Made by a program: the position numbers and the translations under genes
NCBI GenBank assembly: GCA_040905865.1
Contig: JBBDQU010000058.1
Location: forward strand, 24,328 to 88,327
Reading direction: 5' to 3'
Length of the DNA stretch: 64,000 bases
DNA from: Alphaproteobacteria bacterium
GTDB lineage: Bacteria; Pseudomonadota; Alphaproteobacteria; UBA8366; GCA-2717185
Notes under the pieces: generated by a model
Told to the model about the DNA's origin: nothing
Databases searched by the model: none
Seen by the model: only the letters and a program-made list of their open reading frames with translations
Shown: positions 27,505 to 35,911 of the stretch, in pieces
Position numbering within the stretch: the stretch's first letter is position 1
How the letters are laid out: each line of letters starts with the position of its first letter

Positions 27505-28160
27505 GGCATCGCCGCCTGACCGTCCCGGTCAGCGATGAAGACCTGCGCGACCTGAAGCTGGGCGACATCGTCTACCTGGACGGGGTGATCTATACCGGCC
27601 GCGAAGGCATGTATCAGCGCTATCTCGGCGACGGGGCCGAGCCGCCGGTGCCGCTGGCGGAAATCTCGAATGTGAATTTCCACTGTTCGCCGGCGGCGTC
27701 GGTGAACGCGGACGGAACCTTCAATGTCGGCGCGGTGACCGCGACCGCCAGTTTCCGGTTCTCCAAATGGCTCGACGCCTGGTTCGCGAAATCCGGCTGC
27801 AAGCTGATCGTCGGCAAGGGCGGCATGTCGCCCGCCGATTACAAAAACCAGCTGGTGCCGAACGGCGCGCTCTACCTGACCACGGTCGGCTACGGCACCG
27901 GCGCGCTGCTGGGGCGGGCGATAAAGCGGGTGGTCGATGTCCACTGGCTGGAGGAACTGGGCATCGCCCAGGCAATCTGGGTGTTCGAGGTGGAAAATTT
28001 CGGCCCGCTGATCGTCGAAAGCGACATGGACGGCAACAGCCTGTTCGAACAGCAGGCCGCCATCGTGAACGAGAAGGTCGACGCCGCCTATGGCGACCTG
28101 AAACGCCCGGCGCTGGCGCGCTACGGCGAAACGACCAACCGCAAGGACGAGGTCGTTTGA
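27468..28160 (+). CDS. Class I fumarate hydratase (or L-tartrate dehydratase), beta subunit
   Basis: C-terminal-domain subunit of the split hydro-lyase, 230 aa. LKLGDIVYLDGVIYTGREGM is the conserved N-terminal block, HCSP the short conserved motif, and IVGKGGMSPADY the loop over the active site. ATG 27468 overlaps the alpha gene by 37 bp in another frame, and GGAGAGTG precedes it, so the subunits are coupled. It is the last GC-rich gene before the AT-rich island at about 28.2 kb. Confidence 0.87.
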   Translation: MADDGKGAGGGLRHRRLTVPVSDEDLRDLKLGDIVYLDGVIYTGREGMYQRYLGDGAEPPVPLAEISNVNFHCSPAASVNADGTFNVGAVTATASFRFSKWLDAWFAKSGCKLIVGKGGMSPADYKNQLVPNGALYLTTVGYGTGALLGRAIKRVVDVHWLEELGIAQAIWVFEVENFGPLIVESDMDGNSLFEQQAAIVNEKVDAAYGDLKRPALARYGETTNRKDEVV

Positions 28161-28456
28161 CGGCGGGGCGTGCAGAGGTCACAGCACGAGACGGTACAAT
28201 TGCAATCCCTGTCACGGCCAATCCGCGGTAACAGCAAGTGTTTGACTTATGGGGAGCTCGATTCGCGGCTTGCAAACAAATTCTCTACGAATGACCCGAT
28301 ACCAAAATCCGAAATTGTTAAGGGTATTAGCGGGTTAGATTTATGGTTTGACGATTGACAGGGTTTGAATATGATTAAGTAGCCCTGTTGCGCACGAAGT
28401 CTCTAGTGCCACTAAAGATTCGTTGATGCGTTGACATCAACATAGTGCCAATGGGG
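28161..28456. other. Gene-free left edge of the AT-rich island
   Basis: Base composition drops sharply from about 28230 onward. I see no convincing gene; a 62-codon frame at 28170-28358 has no ribosome site or recognisable content. A 7-bp stem GTTGATG/CATCAAC lies at 28422-28441, 16 bp beyond the stop of the minus-strand DUF3800 gene, and could act as its terminator although no clear T run follows. No direct repeats marking an insertion were found by eye. Confidence 0.5.
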
Positions 28457-29287
28457 CTACCGCTTCCCTCGATCACGGTCAATTTTCATATCTGTTGGGA
28501 TGAACCGCCAGTGTCGGTACGGGTGATCCCAACGGTTTCGCTTTTCTCCCTGAGTCCCGGTTGTGATTCCGATGTTGAAATTCGGGTAGATATTTCGAAT
28601 TTTTTGGCTGATATGTTGGTATACACGCTCTTTGGCGCGAGTTCTCTTGCCTCGTTGCGCTGCACCATCAGGCTTGATCTGATGTTTGTTGTTAAGCCGG
28701 AATTGTATGCTTCCAAGAACAATATCCAAGCATTGCAGCACATCGTGTTCGTGTGACACTACTTCGGTGATATCATCTTTTTGTATAGTTATCCCGGCCT
28801 TTCGGAATGGGGGATACCGCTCTAAGCTTAAGATGAATGATTTGAACTGTTCGATTTTCTCTTCGTTATCTGGGATTTTATCAAGATACAAGCGCAGCCT
28901 CGGGGATACTGGTGGCGAATAGCTTAACCCGAAAGCGTGCTTGAGAAACTGATAATATAGCAAAAAGTATTTGAGGTCATAGTGGTCTGCTGTTAAATTT
29001 TGTGCAACATGTATATTTTGAGTGAACATTATTCTTATTTTTATAATATCTTGCGCTACGAAATCGAAGAAAAGGTCTAATATTTCCTTATATTTACTTT
29101 CGTAATTCTCAGTTATTTTATTCCATTTTATTTCGCCATTGAAATTTAGATCATTTTTTTTCTGTGCAATGCTATTCCTCACATGGTCAATGTGATCAGA
29201 ACGAACCAATGCGCCACCGAAAAAATTAGAAAACAAATTTCCGTCATCTTCAGATTCGTCGCAGTAAATAATATATTCTTTTGTCAT
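28457..29287 (-). CDS. DUF3800 domain-containing protein
   Basis: A 276-aa protein that starts MTKEYIIYCDESEDDG; the YCDES acidic motif right at the N-terminus marks DUF3800, a family with a predicted RNase H-like fold that often rides on mobile or defence islands. IKWNK follows at about 60 and the QCLDIVLGSIQFRLN block with its Asp at about 195. Codon use is AT-rich, unlike the neighbours. ATG 29287 was chosen over 29311 because it begins the conserved strand. Molecular function is unproven in the family. Confidence 0.85.
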   Translation of the reverse strand: MTKEYIIYCDESEDDGNLFSNFFGGALVRSDHIDHVRNSIAQKKNDLNFNGEIKWNKITENYESKYKEILDLFFDFVAQDIIKIRIMFTQNIHVAQNLTADHYDLKYFLLYYQFLKHAFGLSYSPPVSPRLRLYLDKIPDNEEKIEQFKSFILSLERYPPFRKAGITIQKDDITEVVSHEHDVLQCLDIVLGSIQFRLNNKHQIKPDGAAQRGKRTRAKERVYQHISQKIRNIYPNFNIGITTGTQGEKRNRWDHPYRHWRFIPTDMKIDRDRGKR

Positions 29288-29474
29288 CTTGCCGAGGAAA
29301 TGCTGTGTCAAGAAAGCTAGAAGAGTCTGGCATGGAGCGCCGAGAATGCAAACTTATTCCCTTCGCTGATGCCTTGCGAATCCTTGTAACCACGCAACCG
29401 ATGCCCAAAAAGATGGATACCCCAGCATAGTCTCGCACAGACTGGGCCACCAAGGATTAACAACTGGTTAGCCA

Positions 29475-30188
29475 TTATTTGTCGACTTCAATATACCCTG
29501 TCGGTGGTGGGACGTTAGGCCAACGTTGAACTATTTCGTTACAAGCCTCCACTAAATGCTGACGGCGACGTTTGTAAGTAGCGGGGGGATTATAGGCAGT
29601 GGCCGTTGGAACATCGACGGCGTGGCAGAGGCGCATATCGGCTCTCCCCAAATTCCCAAGGTGCTGTTCGCAGTGCCAGTGGATGAGCGTGGACAGGTAA
29701 CCAGCGGCGGTCTCGATTAACGGATGTGTTTTTGGGAAACTGAATTTTATCCCTCCAACAACACGATCACCTTTACGTGTCACACCCTCTAAGATCACTT
29801 GGGGAAGAACACTTACGTCAACGCCGTTCATGTGTATTGGCATTCCGCGCTGCATAGGACCGAGGCTTCGGCGAAAGTCAGTGAACTGCATTTGATTCGA
29901 AAGTAGTTTAAAGTTTTGTAGCGCCTCAACACAGAGATCTCGGTTTTGAATTTTAAAATCTGTATCTGGAGTTAAGGTGTTTAGTTTATCGATTTCATTG
30001 TCAAGAAACCCAAGATCGCTAGTCCCCTTTGTCACGAATTGGGAAACAGGGCGTTCAGCCTGTGTCCAGCGGACCATCACAACTTCTTGTGGGTACTTGT
30101 TTTCTTGTAAAATTGCCCGTTTCCGGGCAAACGATGCAGTCATATACTCTGCGAGTTTGGTCGCAGTGATACGAGGGTCAGCACGCAT
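29475..30188 (-). CDS. Unrecognised AT-rich island protein
   Basis: A 237-aa soluble protein with no signal or helix that would span a membrane. ATKLAEYMTASFARKRAILQ at the N-terminus is basic and amphipathic and could bind nucleic acid; the C-terminal part is HWHCEQHLGNLG followed by YKRRRQHLVEACNEIVQRWP. I cannot name the family. The start ATG 30188 is backed by GGAGGT four bases upstream. That start shares the CATG at 30186-30189 with the divergent small gene. It is separated from the DUF3800 gene downstream by 187 bp. Confidence 0.65.
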   Translation of the reverse strand: MRADPRITATKLAEYMTASFARKRAILQENKYPQEVVMVRWTQAERPVSQFVTKGTSDLGFLDNEIDKLNTLTPDTDFKIQNRDLCVEALQNFKLLSNQMQFTDFRRSLGPMQRGMPIHMNGVDVSVLPQVILEGVTRKGDRVVGGIKFSFPKTHPLIETAAGYLSTLIHWHCEQHLGNLGRADMRLCHAVDVPTATAYNPPATYKRRRQHLVEACNEIVQRWPNVPPPTGYIEVDK

Positions 30189-30498
30189 GATTACCTCCGG
30201 GCAAGTGGATATAATTGACGGTGACCGCTACTTTAGCGGGAAATCCGATAATGGAACAATGATTTATATTGGTCCGATTACTCGTAACCAGTTGCAAGAT
30301 GCTGAAGTCGTGGGTGTTTCTACTGGTTATTATTTATGTGAATTTGATGTTAGCGACCCTATCGGGGGGCTAGATGTACTGGCGTCATTTACGACAATTG
30401 AATCAGCATACCGTTTTGCAGTCATCCTTGGACTCTCTGAAATAGATGGGCCAATTACAGACTTTGAAGACCCTCTAGGGTCTCTGTCTGGATTCTGA
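30187..30498 (+). CDS. Small unrecognised protein divergent from, and sharing CATG with, its neighbour
   Basis: A 103-aa acidic protein with no transmembrane segment; MIYIGPITRNQLQDAEVVGV and LASFTTIESAYRFAVILGLS look like a compact alpha/beta fold. I do not recognise a family. ATG 30187 has GAGGG nine bases upstream, but that lies within the other gene's coding sequence; GTG 30202 and ATG 30259 are alternatives. AT-rich codon use matches the island. Being divergent from and overlapping the start of the 237-aa gene, the two may be co-regulated. Confidence 0.55.
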   Translation: MITSGQVDIIDGDRYFSGKSDNGTMIYIGPITRNQLQDAEVVGVSTGYYLCEFDVSDPIGGLDVLASFTTIESAYRFAVILGLSEIDGPITDFEDPLGSLSGF

Positions 30499-30515
30499 GT
30501 ATATTATTGCGCAAC

Positions 30516-30545
30516 AAAAAGGGCCGGTGCGAGGTGCACCGGCCC
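30516..30545 (-). terminator. Rho-independent terminator of the 2-hydroxyacyl-CoA lyase gene
   Basis: On the minus strand, GGGCCGGTGCAC-CTC-GCACCGGCCC forms a strong 10-bp-plus GC stem followed directly by TTTTTGTTG. It lies 28 bp past the stop at 30573 and is placed exactly to end that transcript. It also marks the right edge of the AT-rich island. Confidence 0.9.
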
Positions 30546-30572
30546 GGATTGCATCTGGTATGACGCGCGGGA

Positions 30573-32240
30573 TTACGCTTGCGCTTTGGTCATGTTCCAG
30601 TGGAATTCCTGCGGCTTCCGGGTCGCATCCGGGAGCAGCTTGACGTTGACGAGCGCCGGGCCGTCAAAGGCCATGGCTTCGTCCAGCGTCTTGCGCAGGT
30701 CTTTCGGGTCGGTGACGAAGAAACCCTTGCCGCCGAACGCTTCCATCATCTTGTCGTAACGCGCGTCGACGGACAGCACGTGCGGCGCCGCCGAGCCATC
30801 CTTCGGATAGACTTCGACGCCCTTGCCGATGCCGCCGTTGTTCAGCACCACGATCTTGACCGGCAGGCCGAGACGGCAGCAGGTCTCGATCTCCATGCCG
30901 GAGAAGCCGATGGCCGAATCGCCCGATACCGAAATCGTCGGAATGTCCGGGTTGACGACCGCGGCGGCAATGACGAAGCCCATGCCGATGCCCATCGTGC
31001 CGTAGCTGCCGGCGTCGAGACGGCGGCGCGCCTTCGCGTTCGGCAGCTGGGTGCGGCCGATATCCATGGTATTGGCGCCTTCGCCGATGATCATGGCGTC
31101 TTCGCCGGCCCATTCGCGGATGTCCTTCAGCGCGCGGTAGTAGTTGAACGGCGAGGAATTGTCGTCGATCTGCGGCTGGATGGCGGCCGCGTTATCCGCC
31201 GACTTCTTCGCAATCGCCTGACGCCATGGCGTGTCCTTCGGATAGAACCACTGACGGCCGTCCAGCGCGGCGTTGCACTGGGCCACGACCGCCTTGCCGT
31301 CGCCGACCATGGCGACCGTTGCCGGCCGGTTCTGGTGCATGGCTTCCGGCGCGATATCGAGCTGGATGATCTTGACGTCCTTGTTGAAACGCGGCGCCAG
31401 ACCGAAATGCATGATCCAGTTGAGCCGTGCGCCCATCAGGAAGACGACATCCGCCTCCTTCAGCGCCAGGCTGCGCGCGGCGCCGACCGACAGCGGGTGG
31501 TTGTCGTCCATGACGCCCTTGCCCATCGGGGAGGCGAGGAAGGGAAGCTGCGTGCGTTCGATGAATTTCCGGACCTCTTCTTCGGCGCCGGAATAGGCCA
31601 TGCCCTTGCCGACGATGACCAGCGGCTTCTCGGCCTTTTCCAGAAGATCGAGCGCCTGGTCGACATATTCCGGCATGGTCTGGACCCGCGGAGGGGCCGG
31701 GACGCGCGCGACGGCCGACACTTCGGATTCGTCGATTTCGCCGAGGATGATGTCGTCGGGCATGTCCAGATAGACCGGGCCCGGACGGCCGTAGATCGAG
31801 TGGCGGACCGCCATTTCGACGTAGAACGGAATGCGGTAGCCGTGTTCCACGTTATGCGCGAACTTGCAGTACGGTGCGGCCAGTTCGGTCTGCCGTTCTT
31901 CCTGGAAGGCGCCCATGCCGTTCTGATACACCGGCGACGCGCCGCCGATCAGGATCATCGGCCAGAAGTTTTCCTTGGCGTTCGCCAGGCCGGCAAAGGC
32001 GTGAATGACGCCGGGGCCGGAAACGGTCAGGCAGGCGCCCGGGCGCCCCGTCAGGTAACCGACGGCCTGCGCGGCATAGGAGGCCGACTGTTCGTTGCGC
32101 ATGCCGACATAGTTGATGCCGACTTCCTGTGCGGCGGCAGCGATTGGTTGCACGGGAAAACCGACGATCCCGAACATGTGCTCTACACCCTGTTCCTTCA
32201 GGGATTTCGCCAACAACATGGCGCCTGTTACCTTACCCAT
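30573..32240 (-). CDS. 2-hydroxyacyl-CoA lyase, ThDP-dependent (HACL type; often mis-annotated oxalyl-CoA decarboxylase)
   Basis: ThDP enzyme of 555 aa. The catalytic Glu is Glu50 in GMRNEQSASYAA, and the ThDP/Mg site is GDSAIGFSGMEIET (440 on) ending NNGG (467-470). Several blocks match animal HACL1 better than oxalyl-CoA decarboxylase: FGIVGFPVQPIAAAAQEVG, GAFQEE, EGANTMDIGRTQLP and the C-terminal DATRKPQEFHW. HACL enzymes cleave 2-hydroxyacyl-CoA to formyl-CoA and an aldehyde, and bacterial forms also run in reverse. The start is ATG 32240, with GGAGACAAGG before it. No formyl-CoA transferase lies beside it, which argues against an oxalate pathway. Confidence 0.87.
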   Translation of the reverse strand: MGKVTGAMLLAKSLKEQGVEHMFGIVGFPVQPIAAAAQEVGINYVGMRNEQSASYAAQAVGYLTGRPGACLTVSGPGVIHAFAGLANAKENFWPMILIGGASPVYQNGMGAFQEERQTELAAPYCKFAHNVEHGYRIPFYVEMAVRHSIYGRPGPVYLDMPDDIILGEIDESEVSAVARVPAPPRVQTMPEYVDQALDLLEKAEKPLVIVGKGMAYSGAEEEVRKFIERTQLPFLASPMGKGVMDDNHPLSVGAARSLALKEADVVFLMGARLNWIMHFGLAPRFNKDVKIIQLDIAPEAMHQNRPATVAMVGDGKAVVAQCNAALDGRQWFYPKDTPWRQAIAKKSADNAAAIQPQIDDNSSPFNYYRALKDIREWAGEDAMIIGEGANTMDIGRTQLPNAKARRRLDAGSYGTMGIGMGFVIAAAVVNPDIPTISVSGDSAIGFSGMEIETCCRLGLPVKIVVLNNGGIGKGVEVYPKDGSAAPHVLSVDARYDKMMEAFGGKGFFVTDPKDLRKTLDEAMAFDGPALVNVKLLPDATRKPQEFHWNMTKAQA

Positions 32241-32389
32241 CCTTGTCTCCTTGTGATTGACGGCATTCGTCGCCGCGGGAAAACCGCGATCAATGCCGCT
32301 TCTTGATGAAAAATGCGCCGTGAAAACAGATCTCCCTCCAGGCGCGCGCGCGAAGCTTAACGGTTTTTTCCGCAAGGGGAAATGCAATG

Positions 32390-34546
32390 TTACTCATGGT
32401 TACCCATTGCGGCGGCGCGCAGGGCGTCCGGCGTGAACGGCATCCGCCGCAGCCTGAGCCCTGACGCATTCCTGACGGCATTGGCGATCGCGCCGGCAAT
32501 CGGGCCCGACGTCGCCTCGCCGGCGCCGAGGAACGGTTCGCCGGGCCGGTCGATCAGGACCGTTTCGATGACCGGGACATTGCCGAAACGCAGGATCGGA
32601 TAACTGTCCCAGTCGCGGCTGGTGATGCCGTCGCGGTCGAATTCGACCGATTCGTACAGCGCCCAGCTCGCCGATTGCAGCAGCCCGCCTTCCAGCTGCG
32701 CCGTCAGCCCGTCGGGATCGACGATCTGCCCGGCATCGGCGGCGACGACCGCCCGCTTCAGGACGATCTCGGCCGCGTCGGTCACTTCCAGTTCGATGCC
32801 GACCGCCGCATAGGTCTTGACGTTCTTGTACTGCGAAAAGGCGAAGCCCCGGCCCTGGCCTTCCGGCAGGGGCGCATTGCCCAGCTTCGCCGCCATGGCG
32901 TTGAGCACGTCGCGGGCGCGCGGATTGCCGAGGTGCCGCAGGCGGAATTCCAGCGGGTCGATGCCGGCGGCCTCGGCCAGTTCGTCCATGAAGGATTCGA
33001 TGGCGAAGATATTGGCGAAGGCGCCCAGCGTCCGCATCGAGGATGTCCGCAGCGGCATGTCCCGGACCAGGTGCTTGACCAGCCGCTTGTTCGGCAGGTC
33101 GTACAGCGGGTCCATGTTGCGGTGGATCCCGCCATGCGTCTGCATGTTGGGCTGCGGCGCATAGGGCTGGATCGCATCGGCGAGGTAGCGGGTCGCCAGC
33201 AGCCGCGCCGGTCCCGCGCCGCCGGCGCCGGGCCGGGGCCGCATCGAGTGCGTGTCGCTGTGGGTTTCCTGCGCCCAGGCGATGACGGCGCCGCTGTTGT
33301 CGAGGCTGGCGCTCAGGTCCATGGCCATGCAGGACCCGTAGGGTTCCCAGGCGTTTTCGTCCTCGCGCGTCCATTTCAGCAGGACGGGCACGCCGGGAAT
33401 GGCGCGCGCCGCCAGCACGGCGTCGAAGGCCGCGTCATCCGCGCCGTTATGACCGTAGCATCCGGCGCCGGGCACATGATGGATATGGATCGCGGTTTCC
33501 GGCAGGTTCAGCGCCCCGGCCATGGCGGCCCGCAGGATGTAGATGCCCTGGCTGTGCGACCAGACGGTGAGTTCGCCGTCCCGCCACAGCGCCGCGCCGG
33601 CGGATGGGGCGATGGAGGCGTGCATGTGGTAAGGGCGCTCATAGCGGGCGGACAGGGTCACGGCCGCATTCGCCGGCGGTTCCGTCGCGGGCGGCAGCGG
33701 CGCGTCCTGCGGCGTGCCGTCGACCACCGGCAGGCTCGTGCGTTCGTTGCCGCGCAGCCGTTCGAAGATATCCTGCGGCTCCAGCCCAGCGCCCCTGTCC
33801 CAGTCGGCGGCGTTGAACAGCCGGGTTGCCGCCCTGATCACGGCGTATTCGTCGGCGCCGGCGACGGCGAGGAAGCTGCCGTCGCGGATGACGCGGATCT
33901 CCTCCGATTCGAGGCGCCGCGGCACCGCGTCGTCGAGGCCGCGCAGCGTCGCGTGATAATGCGGCGGCCGGACGACGCGCGCATGCAGCATGCCGGGCAG
34001 TTCCATGTCCTGCAGGAACTGAAATTTCCCGGAAACGATTTCCGCCATGCCCCGCGCGGCGGCCGGGCGGCCCACAAGGCGGTATTGCGCCGCCGGCTTG
34101 GAGGCGATGCCGAGGTCGATGGCAATGCCGAACGGCCTGCCGCCCTGCAGTTCCGCGAAGGTCAGCGTCCGGTTCGTCGCCCGGGACTGGATCAGCCCGT
34201 CCTCGATCTCCAGCGTCGCGGGATCGACGTCGAGCAATTCGGCGGCGCGGGCGAGCATGTGGCGGCGCGCGGTCGCGGTCGCCAGCCGCACCGCATTGCC
34301 GGATTCCTCCATCGAATTGCTGCCCGACGTGATGCCTTCGTCCGGGGCGCGGTCGGTATCGGCCCGCAGCACATCGACCGAATCGAGCGGCGCGTCCAGT
34401 TCCTCGGCGGCGATCAGGCCAAGCGCCGTCGAGACCCGCTGGCCGATATCGACCTTGCCGGTCCGCACCCGGACCCGGCCGTCGGTATCGATGGCCAGCC
34501 AGTCATCCACGTTCGGCGCCTTGTCCAGGCTGGCGTTAGACGCCAT
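32390..34546 (-). CDS. Molybdenum hydroxylase large subunit (xanthine oxidase family, isoquinoline/nicotinate type)
   Basis: A 718-aa molybdopterin-binding subunit of an aerobic aromatic N-heterocycle or aldehyde hydroxylase. VRVRTGKVDIGQRVSTALG opens the protein, HSQGIYILR and GAGCYGHNGADDAAFDA lie in the Mo-pterin domain, and GEPFLGAGEATSGP near the C-terminus carries the catalytic Glu. Its small subunit is the next gene upstream with an 11-bp overlap. A third subunit (FAD or cytochrome) is not next to it, so this may be the two-subunit type that uses an external electron acceptor. The substrate is unknown. Confidence 0.85.
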   Translation of the reverse strand: MASNASLDKAPNVDDWLAIDTDGRVRVRTGKVDIGQRVSTALGLIAAEELDAPLDSVDVLRADTDRAPDEGITSGSNSMEESGNAVRLATATARRHMLARAAELLDVDPATLEIEDGLIQSRATNRTLTFAELQGGRPFGIAIDLGIASKPAAQYRLVGRPAAARGMAEIVSGKFQFLQDMELPGMLHARVVRPPHYHATLRGLDDAVPRRLESEEIRVIRDGSFLAVAGADEYAVIRAATRLFNAADWDRGAGLEPQDIFERLRGNERTSLPVVDGTPQDAPLPPATEPPANAAVTLSARYERPYHMHASIAPSAGAALWRDGELTVWSHSQGIYILRAAMAGALNLPETAIHIHHVPGAGCYGHNGADDAAFDAVLAARAIPGVPVLLKWTREDENAWEPYGSCMAMDLSASLDNSGAVIAWAQETHSDTHSMRPRPGAGGAGPARLLATRYLADAIQPYAPQPNMQTHGGIHRNMDPLYDLPNKRLVKHLVRDMPLRTSSMRTLGAFANIFAIESFMDELAEAAGIDPLEFRLRHLGNPRARDVLNAMAAKLGNAPLPEGQGRGFAFSQYKNVKTYAAVGIELEVTDAAEIVLKRAVVAADAGQIVDPDGLTAQLEGGLLQSASWALYESVEFDRDGITSRDWDSYPILRFGNVPVIETVLIDRPGEPFLGAGEATSGPIAGAIANAVRNASGLRLRRMPFTPDALRAAAMGNHE

Positions 34547-35009
34547 CGGAAGCGCCCTCCCGGGCCAGCGACGCGATTGCCCTGATCACGCGGGTATGCG
34601 ACCCGCAGCGGCACAGATGCCCGTCCAGCGCATCGCGGATATCGCCGGCGTCCGGGTTCTTCCTGCGCCGCAACAGCGCGGTCGTGGCGACGACGATTCC
34701 GGGCGTGCAATAGCCGCACTGCGCCGCGTTCCCGGCGATGAACGCCCGTTGCACATCGCTGGCCGCGCCGTCACCGGCCAGCCCTTCCACGGTGACGATG
34801 TCGCTTTCCGCGAATTCGGAAACCGCCCGTACGCAGGTCGGGACGGGCTCGCCATCGACCAGCACCGCGCAGGCGCCGCACTGTTCGGCGCCGCAGCCCA
34901 GTTTCGCGCCCTTCAGCCCCAGGCTGTTGCGCAGGATGAATAAAAGCGGCGTGGCCGGGTCGGCGTCGACCTTGCGGACCGCGCCGTTGACGCGCAGCGA
35001 AATTTCCAT
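34536..35009 (-). CDS. [2Fe-2S]-binding small subunit of molybdenum hydroxylase
   Basis: A 157-aa iron-sulfur subunit. KLGCGAEQCGACAVLVDG plus the later PTC supply the plant-type ferredoxin cluster, and CGYCTPG with HLCRCGSH bind the second cluster. Length and motifs are those of CoxS/IorA/NicA small subunits. It overlaps the large subunit gene by 11 bp. It is divergent from the Lin0512 pair across a 189-bp gap that should contain both promoters. Confidence 0.93.
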   Translation of the reverse strand: MEISLRVNGAVRKVDADPATPLLFILRNSLGLKGAKLGCGAEQCGACAVLVDGEPVPTCVRAVSEFAESDIVTVEGLAGDGAASDVQRAFIAGNAAQCGYCTPGIVVATTALLRRRKNPDAGDIRDALDGHLCRCGSHTRVIRAIASLAREGASDGV

Positions 35010-35198
35010 CCCTGTATCTCTCGGTTTTCGTATCTGGCGGATGCGATCATTGTTGCGGGCGCCATCATGGGCAATCGTCGCGGCCTTGTCGATACGTCGC
35101 TATCAGCCGAAGATATGGCCGTTGCCTGTTTCGGTGGGTAATCTGTCGGCAGGGGCCGATATCCGGCCGGCCGGTATTTGTCAGAAAGGGAATGTGGA

Positions 35199-35540
35199 AT
35201 GACGTGGAAACGTGTGGTTCTCGAAATCGGCATGGGGACCGATATACGCGGCGCCGAACCGACCAAGGCCGCGGTGCGGGCGCTGCGCGACGCGCTGTGG
35301 CACAACTCGCTGAGTATTGCCAACGCGCTTGGACAGGATACGGATTCGATGCGGGTGGAGGTGACCATCGGCATTCCCTATCCGGACAAGGTCGACAAGG
35401 TCGCCGTACTGGCGGTGCTGCCGCATGGCACCGGGACCGTGAATGTCGTGGAGGGCGGCCTTGAAATTCCCAACGATGCGGGAACCGATTCGACCCTGAT
35501 CGCCCATGCCGCCGCCGTCGTGCGGCTCGACCTGCCGTAA
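35199..35540 (+). CDS. Lin0512 family protein, copy 1
   Basis: A 113-aa small protein of the Lin0512 family, which has no known function. MTWKRVVLEIGMGTDIRGAE and TKAAVRALRDALWHNSLSI are the family's opening blocks and VVRLDLP its usual end. ATG 35199 follows AAGGGAATGTGGA. A second, related member follows 12 bp later. The tandem arrangement suggests a hetero-oligomer. No signal peptide is present, so it is cytoplasmic. Confidence 0.85.
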   Translation: MTWKRVVLEIGMGTDIRGAEPTKAAVRALRDALWHNSLSIANALGQDTDSMRVEVTIGIPYPDKVDKVAVLAVLPHGTGTVNVVEGGLEIPNDAGTDSTLIAHAAAVVRLDLP

Positions 35541-35552
35541 GGAAGACATCCG

Positions 35553-35894
35553 ATGACATACAAACGCGTCATACTCGAAATGGGCGCCGGCAATGACCTG
35601 CATGGCGGCGATTACACCAAGGCGGCGATCCGCGCGGTGCAGGACGCCCTGCATCACAGCTCGCTGGCGATGGTCCGGACCCTGGGGGTCGACAAGGACA
35701 GGATGAAGGTCGATGTCACCATCGGCGTGCAGCAGCCCGACAAGGTCGATACGCAGGCGGTGAAGGCAACGCTGCCGGTCGGCGTGGTGACCGTAAAGGC
35801 GGTCAGGGGCGGGCTGGACGTGGCCGATGACGGCCGGGACGATACCGCCGTGATCGCCAGCGCGGCCATCGAGGTCCGGCTGGACCTGCCGTAA
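35553..35894 (+). CDS. Lin0512 family protein, copy 2
   Basis: A 113-aa paralogue of the preceding gene, same length: MTYKRVILEMGAGNDLHGGD, YTKAAIRAVQDALHHSSLAM and VRLDLP match it block by block. This copy keeps the GxGxDxHGxDYTKAA form more fully, so it is probably the canonical member. RBS GGAAG precedes ATG 35553. It ends 17 bp before the convergent GMC oxidoreductase stop. Function unknown. Confidence 0.87.
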   Translation: MTYKRVILEMGAGNDLHGGDYTKAAIRAVQDALHHSSLAMVRTLGVDKDRMKVDVTIGVQQPDKVDTQAVKATLPVGVVTVKAVRGGLDVADDGRDDTAVIASAAIEVRLDLP

Positions 35895-35911
35895 CAGCTT
35901 TCAGGCGCGGG

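Noticed and set aside
29250..29453. A 67-codon minus-strand frame between the DUF3800 and 237-aa genes
   Set aside because: No ribosome site and no recognisable content; it also overlaps the DUF3800 start. The stretch is treated as intergenic.
30573..32240. Oxalyl-CoA decarboxylase
   Set aside because: Key blocks and the C-terminal tail match 2-hydroxyacyl-CoA lyase better, and no formyl-CoA:oxalate CoA-transferase is nearby.
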